Positions 1 to 9,143 of a DNA stretch of 64,000 bases are shown here, one piece after another. The position numbers and the translations under genes are program-made. Positions within the stretch are counted from its first letter, which is position 1; every line of letters starts with the position of its first letter. Source of the DNA: Rhizobium hidalgonense (lineage in GTDB: Bacteria; Pseudomonadota; Alphaproteobacteria; Rhizobiales; Rhizobiaceae); the NCBI RefSeq assembly GCF_002914525.1, contig NZ_LODW01000116.1:124001-188000 (forward strand), written 5' to 3'. The notes under the pieces are model-generated. The model saw only the letters and a program-made list of their open reading frames with translations, made no database searches and had not been told where the DNA came from.

Positions 1-594
1 ATCGTCGAGCGTCGAGGCCGCCGCCCGCCGGGCGACCTCCGTGAGGCTCTGCTCCAGGCCGGCAAGCACGGCAACGCCATCCTTCTGGCCGGCGACACCG
101 AGACGGATGCCGGATGACACCGCTTGCGAGGCATAAGCATGCAGGAAGGCGGCGAGCGCCTTTTCGAGCCCTATGCCATGCGCACCGGTTACTGCCCCGA
201 CCGCGATGGGATAGGCGGCCTGCTTAGGCAGCCTCTCGAACACATCGTCCGGCCAGGCCCGCGCCGCGGCCAGGAAGGCCTCGCCGAGCAACATGGTCTC
301 CTGGTGGCGCTCGCGCGATCCGGCAAGTGCAGCGGCAAGTGCAGCGATCTCAGCAAGCTGCGCAGCATCCGCCTGGTGCCTGTAACTTTGAGCCAGAAGC
401 ACCGCATCGTTCCAGACCGAACCATCGCCGGTCAGTGTGCCGATCCAGGCCGCAAGCGAACTCGCATCCGTGACGAGCCCGTCGGCCACGGCCCGCTCCA
501 GCCCGCCCGAATAGGCAAAGCTGCCGATCGGAAAGGCCGGCGAGAGCCATGCCGTCAGGCGCAGCAATGCCTGCAGCTCAGGGTCCCCAGTCAT
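1..594 (-). CDS. ureF: Urease accessory protein UreF (3' end outside window)
   Basis: UreF joins UreD and UreG on apo-urease and gates GTP-dependent nickel delivery. Reading the minus strand from the ATG at 594 gives 198 codons open to the window edge. The N-terminus contains the family-typical stretch LSPAFPIGSFAYSGGLE, and a later stretch reads KQAAYPIAVGAVTGAHG. Full-length UreF is about 220-230 residues, so roughly the last 25 are missing. The start lies 6 bp downstream of the ureE stop, so the two are co-transcribed; ureG would be expected next, beyond the edge. Identification is from seen motifs plus gene order. Confidence 0.93.
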   Translation of the reverse strand, partial: MTGDPELQALLRLTAWLSPAFPIGSFAYSGGLERAVADGLVTDASSLAAWIGTLTGDGSVWNDAVLLAQSYRHQADAAQLAEIAALAAALAGSRERHQETMLLGEAFLAAARAWPDDVFERLPKQAAYPIAVGAVTGAHGIGLEKALAAFLHAYASQAVSSGIRLGVAGQKDGVAVLAGLEQSLTEVARRAAASTLDD

Positions 595-600
595 CGCGCC

Positions 601-1203
601 TCAGTCGTGCTTGTGGCCGTGATGGCCGTGGTCATGGTCGTGTTCATGGTTGCATCCTGGCCCATGCACGTGCTCGTGGCCGTGATCATGTTTGTGTCCA
701 TGGTCATGATGGTGATCGTGGTCGTGTCCACGGTCGTGAGCCGCATGTCCATGATCATGCGAATGTCCACCATGGGAATGATAGGCTCCGCGCGCCGGCT
801 GGAAGGGCTCGTCGATATCGAGGACGGTGGCGCCGAGCCCCTGCAGCATCGTGCGGATAACGTGATCGCGCAGGATAACGATGCGGTCTTCCTCGATCTG
901 GGCCGCGAGATGACGGTTGCCGAGATGCCAGGCTAGCTCGACGAGATGTGTGCGGTCACGGCCGCGAATCTCGAAGAGCTTCTCATCGGCCGCGAGGATC
1001 TCGATCAGTTCGCCGTCGTCGCGCACCAGCAGGTCACCATTGGCGAAAAGCACCGGGTCCTTGAGATCGAGCATGACCATCTCGCCATTTTCCAGATGCA
1101 GCAGCTTGCGGCGCAGATGGCGCAGGTCATGCGGCAGCTTGACCTGGGCGGTCGGATGGGAGGAAGGGGTTCCGGCGGGCAGATAGGAGGTAACGCGCTG
1201 CAT
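601..1203 (-). CDS. ureE: Urease nickel metallochaperone UreE
   Basis: UreE carries nickel to the UreDFG-urease complex in the cytoplasm. The 200-residue product has a UreE-type N-terminal peptide-binding domain (about 1-70) and a central metal-binding domain (about 75-140, with ELAWHLGNRH followed by VIRTMLQGLGA). The last 60 residues are an extreme histidine tail, about 27 His alternating with Asp and Gly. Such tails are known to buffer several nickel ions in some UreE proteins. The gene is 6 bp upstream of ureF and lies downstream of the diguanylate-cyclase gene in the urease cluster. The antisense and frame-shifted open frames over the His tail are composition artefacts. Confidence 0.95.
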   Translation of the reverse strand: MQRVTSYLPAGTPSSHPTAQVKLPHDLRHLRRKLLHLENGEMVMLDLKDPVLFANGDLLVRDDGELIEILAADEKLFEIRGRDRTHLVELAWHLGNRHLAAQIEEDRIVILRDHVIRTMLQGLGATVLDIDEPFQPARGAYHSHGGHSHDHGHAAHDRGHDHDHHHDHGHKHDHGHEHVHGPGCNHEHDHDHGHHGHKHD

Positions 1204-1289
1204 GATATGTCCGTTTTGCTGAGGCGACGACCATGCAAAATAGCCTCTCCCGATGCAAGCACCAATGGCCTTTTGCTCGGAACGGGGCT

Positions 1290-2153
1290 TTATATTCCGT
1301 ATGCCTGCATCACGTTGTCGCTCTCAACTCCCCGGCCCTTAGCATCGAGGCCATTGTCGACGAGCCCGTGCCAGGCGTGATGCAAACCTTCCCGCTCATG
1401 TACGACGCGATTGCGCCCGAGTGCCTTGGCTAGATAGAGCGCCCGGTCCGCCGAAGCATAGACCGCCTGCTTGCCGCGCCCGGCGGCGAGATCGGCAACA
1501 CCGCCGGAAACGGTAATGCGGATATCGTGTTCCTCGGCCGCGATGGCGCCGCTTGCGATCCGGGCCCGGACAGCTTCGATGCGCTCCATCCGCGCTTCCA
1601 GCGGCTCGCCGGAGATGATGACGCCGAACTCCTCCCCACCCAGCCGTGCAACGACGGACATTTCGTCGAAGGCGGATGTGAGCATGGCGGAGACCGCGGT
1701 GATGACGGCATCGCCGCAGGCATGGCCGAAGCGATCGTTGATCGCCTTGAAGCGGTCGACATCGAATATAACAAGCGAGGCGTTGCCCTCGGTATTCTCG
1801 AGCGCCTCTGCGAAGGCACGCCGGTTCAACAGGCCCGAAAGCGTGTCGGTGCGGCTGAGCTTTTCGAACTCCGCTCGCGACAGTGTCAATTCGTGCAGGG
1901 CAAAACCGGCTGCCAGCGACAGCATACCGGAAACCGTGCCGCCGACGAGCCAGGAAAAAATGGCGCCGAAACCGATCGCATGCGCAAGCGTCACCGGCAG
2001 CAGCCCGAAAAAGCCGAGCGGCGGTATCGTCAGCGCCATGATGACGCCGGAGAAAAGGACTGCAAGAAAGCTCATCTTCAACGCAAAGAGATAGACGTTC
2101 CTGCGATATTGAAAATTGCCGAAATCGGCCTGCAGCGACATCCAGCTTCTCAT
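1290..2153 (-). CDS. Membrane-bound diguanylate cyclase (GGEEF), urease-cluster ORF287-type
   Basis: Predicted synthesis of cyclic-di-GMP. The N-terminal ~110 residues contain hydrophobic helices (around residues 20-100), followed by a GGDEF domain with an intact signature, ARLGGEEFGVII, and the conserved DTLSGLLNRRAF and FDVDRFKAINDRFGH segments. No RxxD inhibitory site is visible in front of GGEEF. The ATG at 2153 is preferred over the upstream in-frame TTG at 2183 because AGGAAGG sits about 9 bp before it; this gives 287 residues. A urease cluster with interspersed ORFs of this size, including an orf287, has been described in R. leguminosarum. Any role in urease is unknown; the cyclase function itself is well supported. 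Confidence 0.88.
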   Translation of the reverse strand: MRSWMSLQADFGNFQYRRNVYLFALKMSFLAVLFSGVIMALTIPPLGFFGLLPVTLAHAIGFGAIFSWLVGGTVSGMLSLAAGFALHELTLSRAEFEKLSRTDTLSGLLNRRAFAEALENTEGNASLVIFDVDRFKAINDRFGHACGDAVITAVSAMLTSAFDEMSVVARLGGEEFGVIISGEPLEARMERIEAVRARIASGAIAAEEHDIRITVSGGVADLAAGRGKQAVYASADRALYLAKALGRNRVVHEREGLHHAWHGLVDNGLDAKGRGVESDNVMQAYGI

Positions 2154-2482
2154 GAGAATCGACCTTCCTGCCCGGCGTTTCAAGGCATTGATAGGAGCCC
2201 AATTGCTGCGGGTGTCTTAATCGACTCGTTAAAATTGAACGGTTTCCGACGATTCGATGGACAGATTTTTTCTAGCAGGAGATGCAGCATCGCAATCCCT
2301 GAATCGCACACCACAGAGGGACACCTAGGCGATTGATTTAAAACGGCTTTGTCAGACAAGATAGTAGGGCTGTTCCAGAATGGTCTAACTGGAAAAAATA
2401 CCAGCTTCTCCACTGATTTTTACAACCGAATGGAGAGTGTCGTTCACAATTCACAGGAAGAGCTGCCCGGCGTGCGGCTGCT
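2154..2482. other. Non-coding stretch upstream of the cyclase gene
   Basis: About 330 bp between the end of the TIGR02117-type gene and the cyclase start. It is more AT-rich than its surroundings and probably carries the promoter of the cyclase-ureE-ureF segment. A 77-codon open frame on the minus strand (2180-2413) has no protein-like character. No terminator hairpin was recognised. Confidence 0.5.
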
Positions 2483-3154
2483 TCAATTGTAGACACTCAT
2501 GGACAATCGCAATGATTGTGGAAACGGGTTCCATAAGCCGGTCCGAAGCCCCGCCGAGCGGAGCGCAGCGGCCGTCCAGGTGTTGCAGCCGAAGAGGGCG
2601 TTGAAATATCCCTTGGCCTCGAAGAACCGATCGATCTCGCCGTAACCGGCATCGGAAATCGGCGCCACCACGCCCGTGTCGCGAACGAAGCTGTCCGAGA
2701 TAAAATTGCGCAGCCGCCTCATTTGATCGCCGCCGATATCGAATGCCGCAATGCTGGGCTGCGGCTCGGTGATGTGACCGGCAAGGTCCACATGCATCAC
2801 CGAACGGTCGATCGTGAGTGCCCGCAGCACCGGCAGCGGCTTCAGTTCCCCCCAGGTCGGAGTTTCCAAATAGAAAGAGCGGCCGCCCCAGCCGACGATG
2901 AGCCATTCAGCATTCGGATGGCCGAGCGGAAAACCAGGATCGTCGAGAAACGAAAAAGCAGCCCGCGTCTCCTCGTCCAGCGGAATGGCAATATCGGTAT
3001 GGATCGGGCCCGACAGCAGGAGAATCCGATGTGTTGCCGCCGCAGACGACGCCTTGACCGGGGCAATCAGCGGCCGGGGAATGAAGGTCCCGAATGCCAC
3101 TGAAAGCACCAGCAGAACCAAAACCCGCAAGAGCCAGCGGAAACCTGTCCTCAT
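2483..3154 (-). CDS. TIGR02117/DUF2459 urease-region conserved protein
   Basis: A 223-residue protein with an N-terminal signal anchor (MRTGFRWLLRVLVLLVLSVAFG) and probable periplasmic exposure. The body shows the hallmarks of the TIGR02117/DUF2459 family, which was named because its members turn up in urease regions: a HTDIAIPL segment, VGWGGRSFYLETPTW, and a C-terminal GCNTWTAAALRSAG block with a conserved Cys. No enzymatic activity is established. The gene follows ureC by about 34 bp and is very likely in its operon. The length matches the orf223 described in the R. leguminosarum urease cluster. Confidence 0.8.
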   Translation of the reverse strand: MRTGFRWLLRVLVLLVLSVAFGTFIPRPLIAPVKASSAAATHRILLLSGPIHTDIAIPLDEETRAAFSFLDDPGFPLGHPNAEWLIVGWGGRSFYLETPTWGELKPLPVLRALTIDRSVMHVDLAGHITEPQPSIAAFDIGGDQMRRLRNFISDSFVRDTGVVAPISDAGYGEIDRFFEAKGYFNALFGCNTWTAAALRSAGLRTGLWNPFPQSLRLSMSVYN

Positions 3155-3188
3155 CGAAACGACCAGTGACGCATCGAACGAAGCGGGC

Positions 3189-4901
<1,713 letters not shown>

Positions 4902-4904
4902 CCA

Positions 4905-5537
4905 TCAGGCTCCGTGGGAGGAAGAGACAAGTGTTTTTCCGCCGAGCCGCCTGAGGCGGCCGGCGGCAATATAGCGATCGACAAGCTGTCGTTCGGCTGC
5001 AAACGGGTGCCATTCCCAGCCGACGTGACCAAAGCCGGCCAGCATCACCTCGGCATCGGCATATGCGTTCAGCACCTTGGCAATGACGATCATACCGCTG
5101 CTTGGCACGACATAGGGCGGAGGCGCAAAGGCCGAAAGCGCGGCATCGACCGCCTCATGAATCGACTTGTCGATCACGACATGCGTCTTGCCGGTATCAG
5201 CGCAGAAGGCGATGAACGCGTCCGTGTAGTCGTCGCAGAAATCATCGAGATCAGGATGCGAGACGGCAAGCGGCGCCCGCATCGCGGCGAATTTCTCCGG
5301 ATCGCGCACGCTCCAGATTTCGCCGGTCGAAACGACGCCGGGATGAACGCGCCACTCAGGCGAACCGAGCATCGCCTTTGCCGGCCGGCCGGTGTTGCAA
5401 ACCGCGACGGCATCCGTCCGGCTGCCGCTGGCGCCATAGGAGCGGCAATCGTTGAAGCGGATGACGAAATCGGCGGCATCGATGATGCCTGCCTCCGCGT
5501 CTGCGACCTCGCCATTGCCGACGATCACGATCTTCAC
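4905..5537 (-). CDS. Urease-operon protein with GT29 (sialyltransferase-type) motifs
   Basis: A 210-residue protein usually labelled only 'urease operon accessory protein'; a protein of similar size (orf207) is described in the R. leguminosarum cluster. It carries what look like the three core sialylmotifs: an L-type block at the N-terminus (VGNGEVAD...IDAADFVIRFND, then GSRTD), an S-type block VPSSGMIVIAKVL ending ...LAGFG, and a VS-type HPFAAE (HxxxxE). Family GT29 transfers sialic acid from CMP-sialic acid, but substrate and activity here are unknown. There is no signal peptide, so it is probably cytoplasmic. It lies between the LprI-like gene (1 bp gap) and ureC (3 bp gap). The GT29 assignment is an inference from motifs. 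Confidence 0.75.
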   Translation of the reverse strand: MKIVIVGNGEVADAEAGIIDAADFVIRFNDCRSYGASGSRTDAVAVCNTGRPAKAMLGSPEWRVHPGVVSTGEIWSVRDPEKFAAMRAPLAVSHPDLDDFCDDYTDAFIAFCADTGKTHVVIDKSIHEAVDAALSAFAPPPYVVPSSGMIVIAKVLNAYADAEVMLAGFGHVGWEWHPFAAERQLVDRYIAAGRLRRLGGKTLVSSSHGA

Positions 5538-5538
5538 C

Positions 5539-5946
5539 TTAGTTGCTCATCGTGTCTTCGAGCTCTTTCAGCTCTTTGGTGCGTTTGTCGGTGATATTGG
5601 CGAGGCACCCGGCGACCAGCATCGGCTCCATCGTGCCGCCACGGGCCTGGAAGCCGAAAGCGTCGCACTCGGCGTCGCGATAATCGATCCAGGCGCGTTG
5701 CGCCTTGACCAGCGCCTGCTCCGCGCCCTTCATGTCGCCATCCAAGTCCTTGTCGACCGCCGCAAGAGCCGCGCGAGTCTTCTTATATTGCACATTCAGA
5801 GCCTTGTCGGCGGTCTCGTGGCGCGCCGCCTCGCAGGACGTCATATCCGACTGCGTCTTGGGATTGTTGCAATCGACATCCTGAGCGGAGGCAGCACCTG
5901 CCGTCAGCAATATCGCCGCCCCGATCAGGGAGACATTCAAACGCAT
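5539..5946 (-). CDS. LprI-like lysozyme-inhibitor family periplasmic protein
   Basis: A 135-residue protein with a clear signal peptide (MRLNVSLIGAAILLTAGAASAQ, cleavage after about residue 22). The mature part carries paired cysteines (DCNNPKTQSDMTSCEA and a later CDA/GCLA pair) and the helical pattern around QRAWIDYRDAECDAFG, typical of the LprI/DUF1311 family. Some members bind lysozyme; the role of this one is unknown. It sits between ureB and the GT29-like gene and matches in size orf135 of the described R. leguminosarum urease cluster. The short spacing implies co-transcription, but a periplasmic protein has no obvious part in cytoplasmic urease. Confidence 0.82.
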   Translation of the reverse strand: MRLNVSLIGAAILLTAGAASAQDVDCNNPKTQSDMTSCEAARHETADKALNVQYKKTRAALAAVDKDLDGDMKGAEQALVKAQRAWIDYRDAECDAFGFQARGGTMEPMLVAGCLANITDKRTKELKELEDTMSN

Positions 5947-5963
5947 CCATCTCTCCTGTTATT

Positions 5964-6269
5964 CTAAAGCTTGCCCATCACCAGCTGACGGAAGCCATAA
6001 ACTTCGCGCTTGCCGGAAAGCGGGATCAGCGTCACCGAGCGCGTCTGCCCCGGCTCGAAGCGCACCGCCGTTCCCGCCGGAATATCGAGCCGCTTGCCAT
6101 GCGCCGCTGCGCGGTCGAAGGAAAGCCCGGCATTGGTCTCGGCGAAATGATAGTGGCTGCCGACCTGCACCGGCCGGTCGCCGGTATTGGACACTTCCAG
6201 CGTCACCGTCGGTGCGCCGGCATTCAGTTCGATGTCGCCGCTTGCGGCAATGATTTCGCCCGGAATCAT
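5964..6269 (-). CDS. ureB: Urease beta subunit UreB
   Basis: Structural subunit of the (UreABC)3 urease. The 101-residue product begins MIPGEIIAASGDIELNAG and contains the conserved NTGDRPVQVGSHYHFAETN and FDRAAAHGKRLDIPAGTAVRFEPGQ blocks, as expected for a free-standing beta subunit of normal length. It is flanked by the DUF1272 gene (10 bp upstream) and the LprI-like gene (17 bp downstream), all on the minus strand. Confidence 0.98.
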   Translation of the reverse strand: MIPGEIIAASGDIELNAGAPTVTLEVSNTGDRPVQVGSHYHFAETNAGLSFDRAAAHGKRLDIPAGTAVRFEPGQTRSVTLIPLSGKREVYGFRQLVMGKL

Positions 6270-6279
6270 AGAGTTCTCC

Positions 6280-6531
6280 TCAAGCCGCCTTGGGCGCGCA
6301 GCCCTCGGCCTTCAGCACACGTTTCGTCGATGCCGGATTTTTGATGAGCATGGCGGCTGGCCGGATGGGCCTGACGACGAGATTGCCCCCGCAGTTCGGG
6401 CAGCGACCTCTCAGCACGCCATCGACGCAATCAGCGCAGAAGGTGCATTCATAGGTGCAGATCCGTGCCTCCGCACTCTCCGGCGGCAGATCCTTGTCGC
6501 AGCATTCGCAATTAGGCCTGAGCTCGAGCAT
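6280..6531 (-). CDS. DUF1272 small cysteine-rich zinc-ribbon protein
   Basis: An 83-residue protein starting MLELRPNCECCDKDLPPES, with four CxxC-type pairs (CECC, CTYECTFCADC, CPNCGG), most simply read as zinc-binding. It matches the DUF1272 family, whose function is unknown. It sits between ureA and ureB, with 9-10 bp gaps on either side, splitting the usual ureAB pair. The length equals orf83 of the described R. leguminosarum urease cluster. A metal-handling role is tempting but unsupported beyond location and cysteines. Confidence 0.85.
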   Translation of the reverse strand: MLELRPNCECCDKDLPPESAEARICTYECTFCADCVDGVLRGRCPNCGGNLVVRPIRPAAMLIKNPASTKRVLKAEGCAPKAA

Positions 6532-6540
6532 GTTCTCTCC

Positions 6541-6843
6541 TCACCGGATCGGTTCGTGCACGGTGACGAGCTTGGTTCCATCCGGGAAGGTCGCCTCCAC
6601 CTGCACGTCGTGGATCATCTCGGCAATGCCCTCCATCACCTGGTCCCGGCCGATCACATGGGCGCCGGCTTCCATCAACTCGGCGACCGGACGGCCGTCG
6701 CGGGCGCCTTCGACGACGAAATCGCTGATCAGCGCGATCGCCTCGGGATAGTTCAGTTTGACGCCGCGCTCCAACCGCCGCCGCGCCACCATCGCCGCCA
6801 TCGATATCAGCAGCTTGTCTTTTTCTCTCGGAGTGAGGTTCAT
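6541..6843 (-). CDS. ureA: Urease gamma subunit UreA
   Basis: Smallest structural subunit of urease. The 100-residue protein starts MNLTPREKDKLLISMAAMVARR and ends FPDGTKLVTVHEPIR, both classic UreA features, with the NYPEAIALI segment between. Two ATG codons stand in tandem (6846 and 6843). The second is chosen because the AGCAGG ribosome-binding sequence is then about 6 bp away and the protein gets its canonical start. It follows ureD by about 20 bp. Confidence 0.98.
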   Translation of the reverse strand: MNLTPREKDKLLISMAAMVARRRLERGVKLNYPEAIALISDFVVEGARDGRPVAELMEAGAHVIGRDQVMEGIAEMIHDVQVEATFPDGTKLVTVHEPIR

Positions 6844-6863
6844 CATCTACCTGCTTATTGAAC

Positions 6864-7685
6864 TTATAGATTCCAGACTTTCGGCACGGGCGCACCATTG
6901 CGCAAGGCGGAAATGACCGGGATCAGGATTTTTCTGAGTGAGAAGCCGTCGGTCGCCGCAAGGCGAACTACGAGTTTGCCATCCCAGGCGCTGGCACCGC
7001 CCATCGAATCTTCGACGAGCGGCCGCACCTTGCCGAGATAGGCTTCCGAAAGCGGCCCGGCATAAAGCAGCGTCGCAAAGGCAACCTGTCCGCCAAGCAC
7101 CGCCTGGCGCGCCGCCAGCGCCGCCACTCCTTCTGAGAGCCTCAGTTCCTCCGCATGGATTAGCCGGCCCGAGCGGCGGATGCGCCAACGGTCGCGGAAA
7201 AGCCCCGTCTCCACCGTCTCGCCCATCGCCTTGCGGCCAAGCAGCACGGCCTCGACGGCCAGGAATTCGGCACTCTCGTCGAGATTGACATCGAGCCGGC
7301 GGAAAAGTGAAGCGCGGTCGAAGAGGATCGTTTCCTGCGGCAGCCAGTCGACGCGCGCTCCCGCTCCGACTTCAATGCGCGTCGTCACTTCGGCAGTGCC
7401 CGCCGATGCCTTGTAGATCTTCTCGCAGGCCTGGGTGGTGACGTCGATCTTCGTGCCGGCGCCGGCGACGACGCTCCAGTCCATCCGGTCGCCGCCGGTC
7501 AGCCCGCCTGCGGTGTTGATGATGACGGCTTCCATCGACGCATCGAAAGTTTCGGGCAGGCGGATCTTCGCCGCACCCTCCTGATAGAGTTCACGCAGAC
7601 GCGTGCGGCCATCGAACAGCTTTGCCGCCAGATGCCCGCGCCCTTCCGCTCTTTGCGGTCTCGTGCTCGCCGCCGCAATCGTCAT
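6864..7685 (-). CDS. ureD: Urease accessory protein UreD
   Basis: UreD (UreH) is the scaffold that binds apo-urease and recruits UreF and UreG for nickel insertion. The 273-residue product contains the typical stretches AVIINTAGGLTGGDRMDW, TTQACEKIYKA, LPQETILFDRA and a C-terminal FSLRKILIPVISALRNGAPVPKVW. The ATG at 7685 is chosen over an in-frame upstream codon at 7745 because GAAAGG lies about 8 bp before it and family similarity starts after it. It is the first urease gene of the cluster, 150 bp downstream of urtE, on the same strand. Confidence 0.95.
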   Translation of the reverse strand: MTIAAASTRPQRAEGRGHLAAKLFDGRTRLRELYQEGAAKIRLPETFDASMEAVIINTAGGLTGGDRMDWSVVAGAGTKIDVTTQACEKIYKASAGTAEVTTRIEVGAGARVDWLPQETILFDRASLFRRLDVNLDESAEFLAVEAVLLGRKAMGETVETGLFRDRWRIRRSGRLIHAEELRLSEGVAALAARQAVLGGQVAFATLLYAGPLSEAYLGKVRPLVEDSMGGASAWDGKLVVRLAATDGFSLRKILIPVISALRNGAPVPKVWNL

Positions 7686-7835
7686 ATCATGCCTTTCGGT
7701 CGCGCCACCGTTTCTCCATGCAATCGCGCGGATGACGGAAGGCAAGCAATTCCCATGCCGTCCAGGGATGCCCGAAGCCGACGCGCGAGATTTGCGAGTA
7801 TGACGCCCCCTGCTGAAAAATGCAGCATTTGCCGG

Positions 7836-8531
7836 TCAGATGGTCAGATGGCGACGAGCCTCCGGCGTATCCAGGGTTTCGGCAAGGCCCTCATGCACGA
7901 TCTCGCCGCGGTCCATGATATAGACGTAGTCGGCAAGCTCCCGGCAGAAATCCAGATATTGCTCGACGAGCAGGATCGCCATGCCGGTGGAATCGCGGAG
8001 ATAACGGATCGCCCGGCCGATGTCCTTGATGATCGACGGCTGGATACCCTCGGTCGGCTCGTCGAGCACGAGAATCCTGGGTCGCGTCACCATGGCGCGT
8101 CCGATCGCCAACTGCTGCTGCTGCCCGCCGGAAAGATCGCCGCCGCGACGCGACAGCATCGACTTCAGCACCGGGAAGAGACGGAAGATATCGTCGGGAA
8201 TGTTGCGGTCTCGGCGGCTAAGCGGGGCAAAACCGGTTTCGAGATTTTCCTTGACGGTGAGTAGCGGAAAGATTTCACGGCCCTGCGGCACATAGCCGAT
8301 GCCCTGCTTGGCGCGGGCAAAGGGCGGCAGGTCGTTCAGCTTGGTTTCGTTGAAGGTGACGGTGCCGGCCGACAGCGGATGCTGGCCGGTCACGGCGCGC
8401 AGAAGCGAACTCTTGCCGACGCCGTTGCGCCCCAGCACGCAGGTAATCTTGCCCATCTCGGCTTTGATCGAGATGCCGCGCAACGCCTGGGCGGCGCCAT
8501 AATGCAGATTTGCGTTTTCGACTGTCAGCAT
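7836..8531 (-). CDS. urtE: Urea ABC transporter ATPase UrtE
   Basis: Second ATPase of the high-affinity urea importer. From the ATG at 8531 it encodes 231 residues starting MLTVENANLHYGAAQALRG, with Walker A GRNGVGKSS, signature LSGGQQQQLAIGRAM, Walker B ILVLDEP and the TEGIQPSIIKDIG stretch characteristic of UrtE. An upstream in-frame ATG at 8549 overlaps the previous stop codon (TGATG) and is a possible alternative start adding six residues. The open frame runs further upstream to 8741, but that part is the out-of-frame shadow of the preceding gene. Confidence 0.95.
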   Translation of the reverse strand: MLTVENANLHYGAAQALRGISIKAEMGKITCVLGRNGVGKSSLLRAVTGQHPLSAGTVTFNETKLNDLPPFARAKQGIGYVPQGREIFPLLTVKENLETGFAPLSRRDRNIPDDIFRLFPVLKSMLSRRGGDLSGGQQQQLAIGRAMVTRPRILVLDEPTEGIQPSIIKDIGRAIRYLRDSTGMAILLVEQYLDFCRELADYVYIMDRGEIVHEGLAETLDTPEARRHLTI

Positions 8532-8548
8532 CCGTTCACCCGTTCCCA

Positions 8549-9067
8549 TCAGTTCATCAGCGAGCGCCTCAGCACCTGCAAGGCGTGCTCCTGTTCTTTC
8601 GTTCTTTCGCCGCCGGCCGTGGCCACGTCCTCGGCAATGCCGATCAGTTGCTGCCGCTCTTGCGTGTCGAGCGCCTTTAACCACATATCCCGGAACCGGC
8701 GGATCGGGTCTTCGGGACTGGTGACGTTCTTGGACGCCCACTCGCCGAAAACCAGCACCTCTTCCATGTCGGCGGGCCGGATGATGCCTTTCATGCGGCT
8801 GCGCACGACCTCCTTTGCAGCGTCGACATACATCGGCTTCTCCTTGGCAAGGCAGAAGAAGAAGGCCACCGCCGCAATCGCCGGATCGGCGATCGAAGCC
8901 AGCGGCGCTACTTCCGCCTGCTTGCGGCGCTTTCCACGCTTATAGGCGCCGCGCATGCGCTCGACGGAATCGATGATCTCGCTTCCTGCCTCACGCACCA
9001 TTTTAAAACGCCAGTACCAGATGACCGCGCCGCTGATCGCCGCGACCAGAATGCCGAGAAAAGCCAT
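8549..9067 (-). CDS. Membrane-anchored TerB-like protein between urtD and urtE
   Basis: A 172-residue protein of unrecognised function. It has one N-terminal transmembrane helix (MAFLGILVAAISGAVIWYW), a short basic linker (RGKRRK), then a helical C-terminal domain. The pattern of that domain, especially LDTQERQQLIGIAEDVATAGGE followed by a KEQEHALQVLRRSLM helix, recalls TerB/DjlA-type domains, although the first acidic metal site is not obvious. The ATG at 9067 is preferred to the TTG at 9082. Its stop overlaps a possible urtE start, so it is in the urt operon. That it serves urea uptake is an inference from position only. Confidence 0.7.
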   Translation of the reverse strand: MAFLGILVAAISGAVIWYWRFKMVREAGSEIIDSVERMRGAYKRGKRRKQAEVAPLASIADPAIAAVAFFFCLAKEKPMYVDAAKEVVRSRMKGIIRPADMEEVLVFGEWASKNVTSPEDPIRRFRDMWLKALDTQERQQLIGIAEDVATAGGERTKEQEHALQVLRRSLMN

Positions 9068-9143
9068 GATGAAACCCCACAATAAACCCCGCCCGTTTTA
9101 GAGCGTTTTCTTTTGTCAGGTTCAAGCCTATAAGTTGCATCGG

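Noticed and set aside
124..936. 270-codon plus-strand frame over ureF and ureE
   Set aside because: Shadow of ureF and ureE; the product is Met/Val/Arg-rich where it crosses the histidine tail codons and matches no family.
2180..2413. 77-codon minus-strand frame before the cyclase gene
   Set aside because: No ribosome-binding site, no protein-like pattern; lies in an AT-rich promoter region.
7804..7835. TGCTG/CAGCA stem downstream of urtE
   Set aside because: Only 5 bp and weak; not enough to separate urt from ure transcription.
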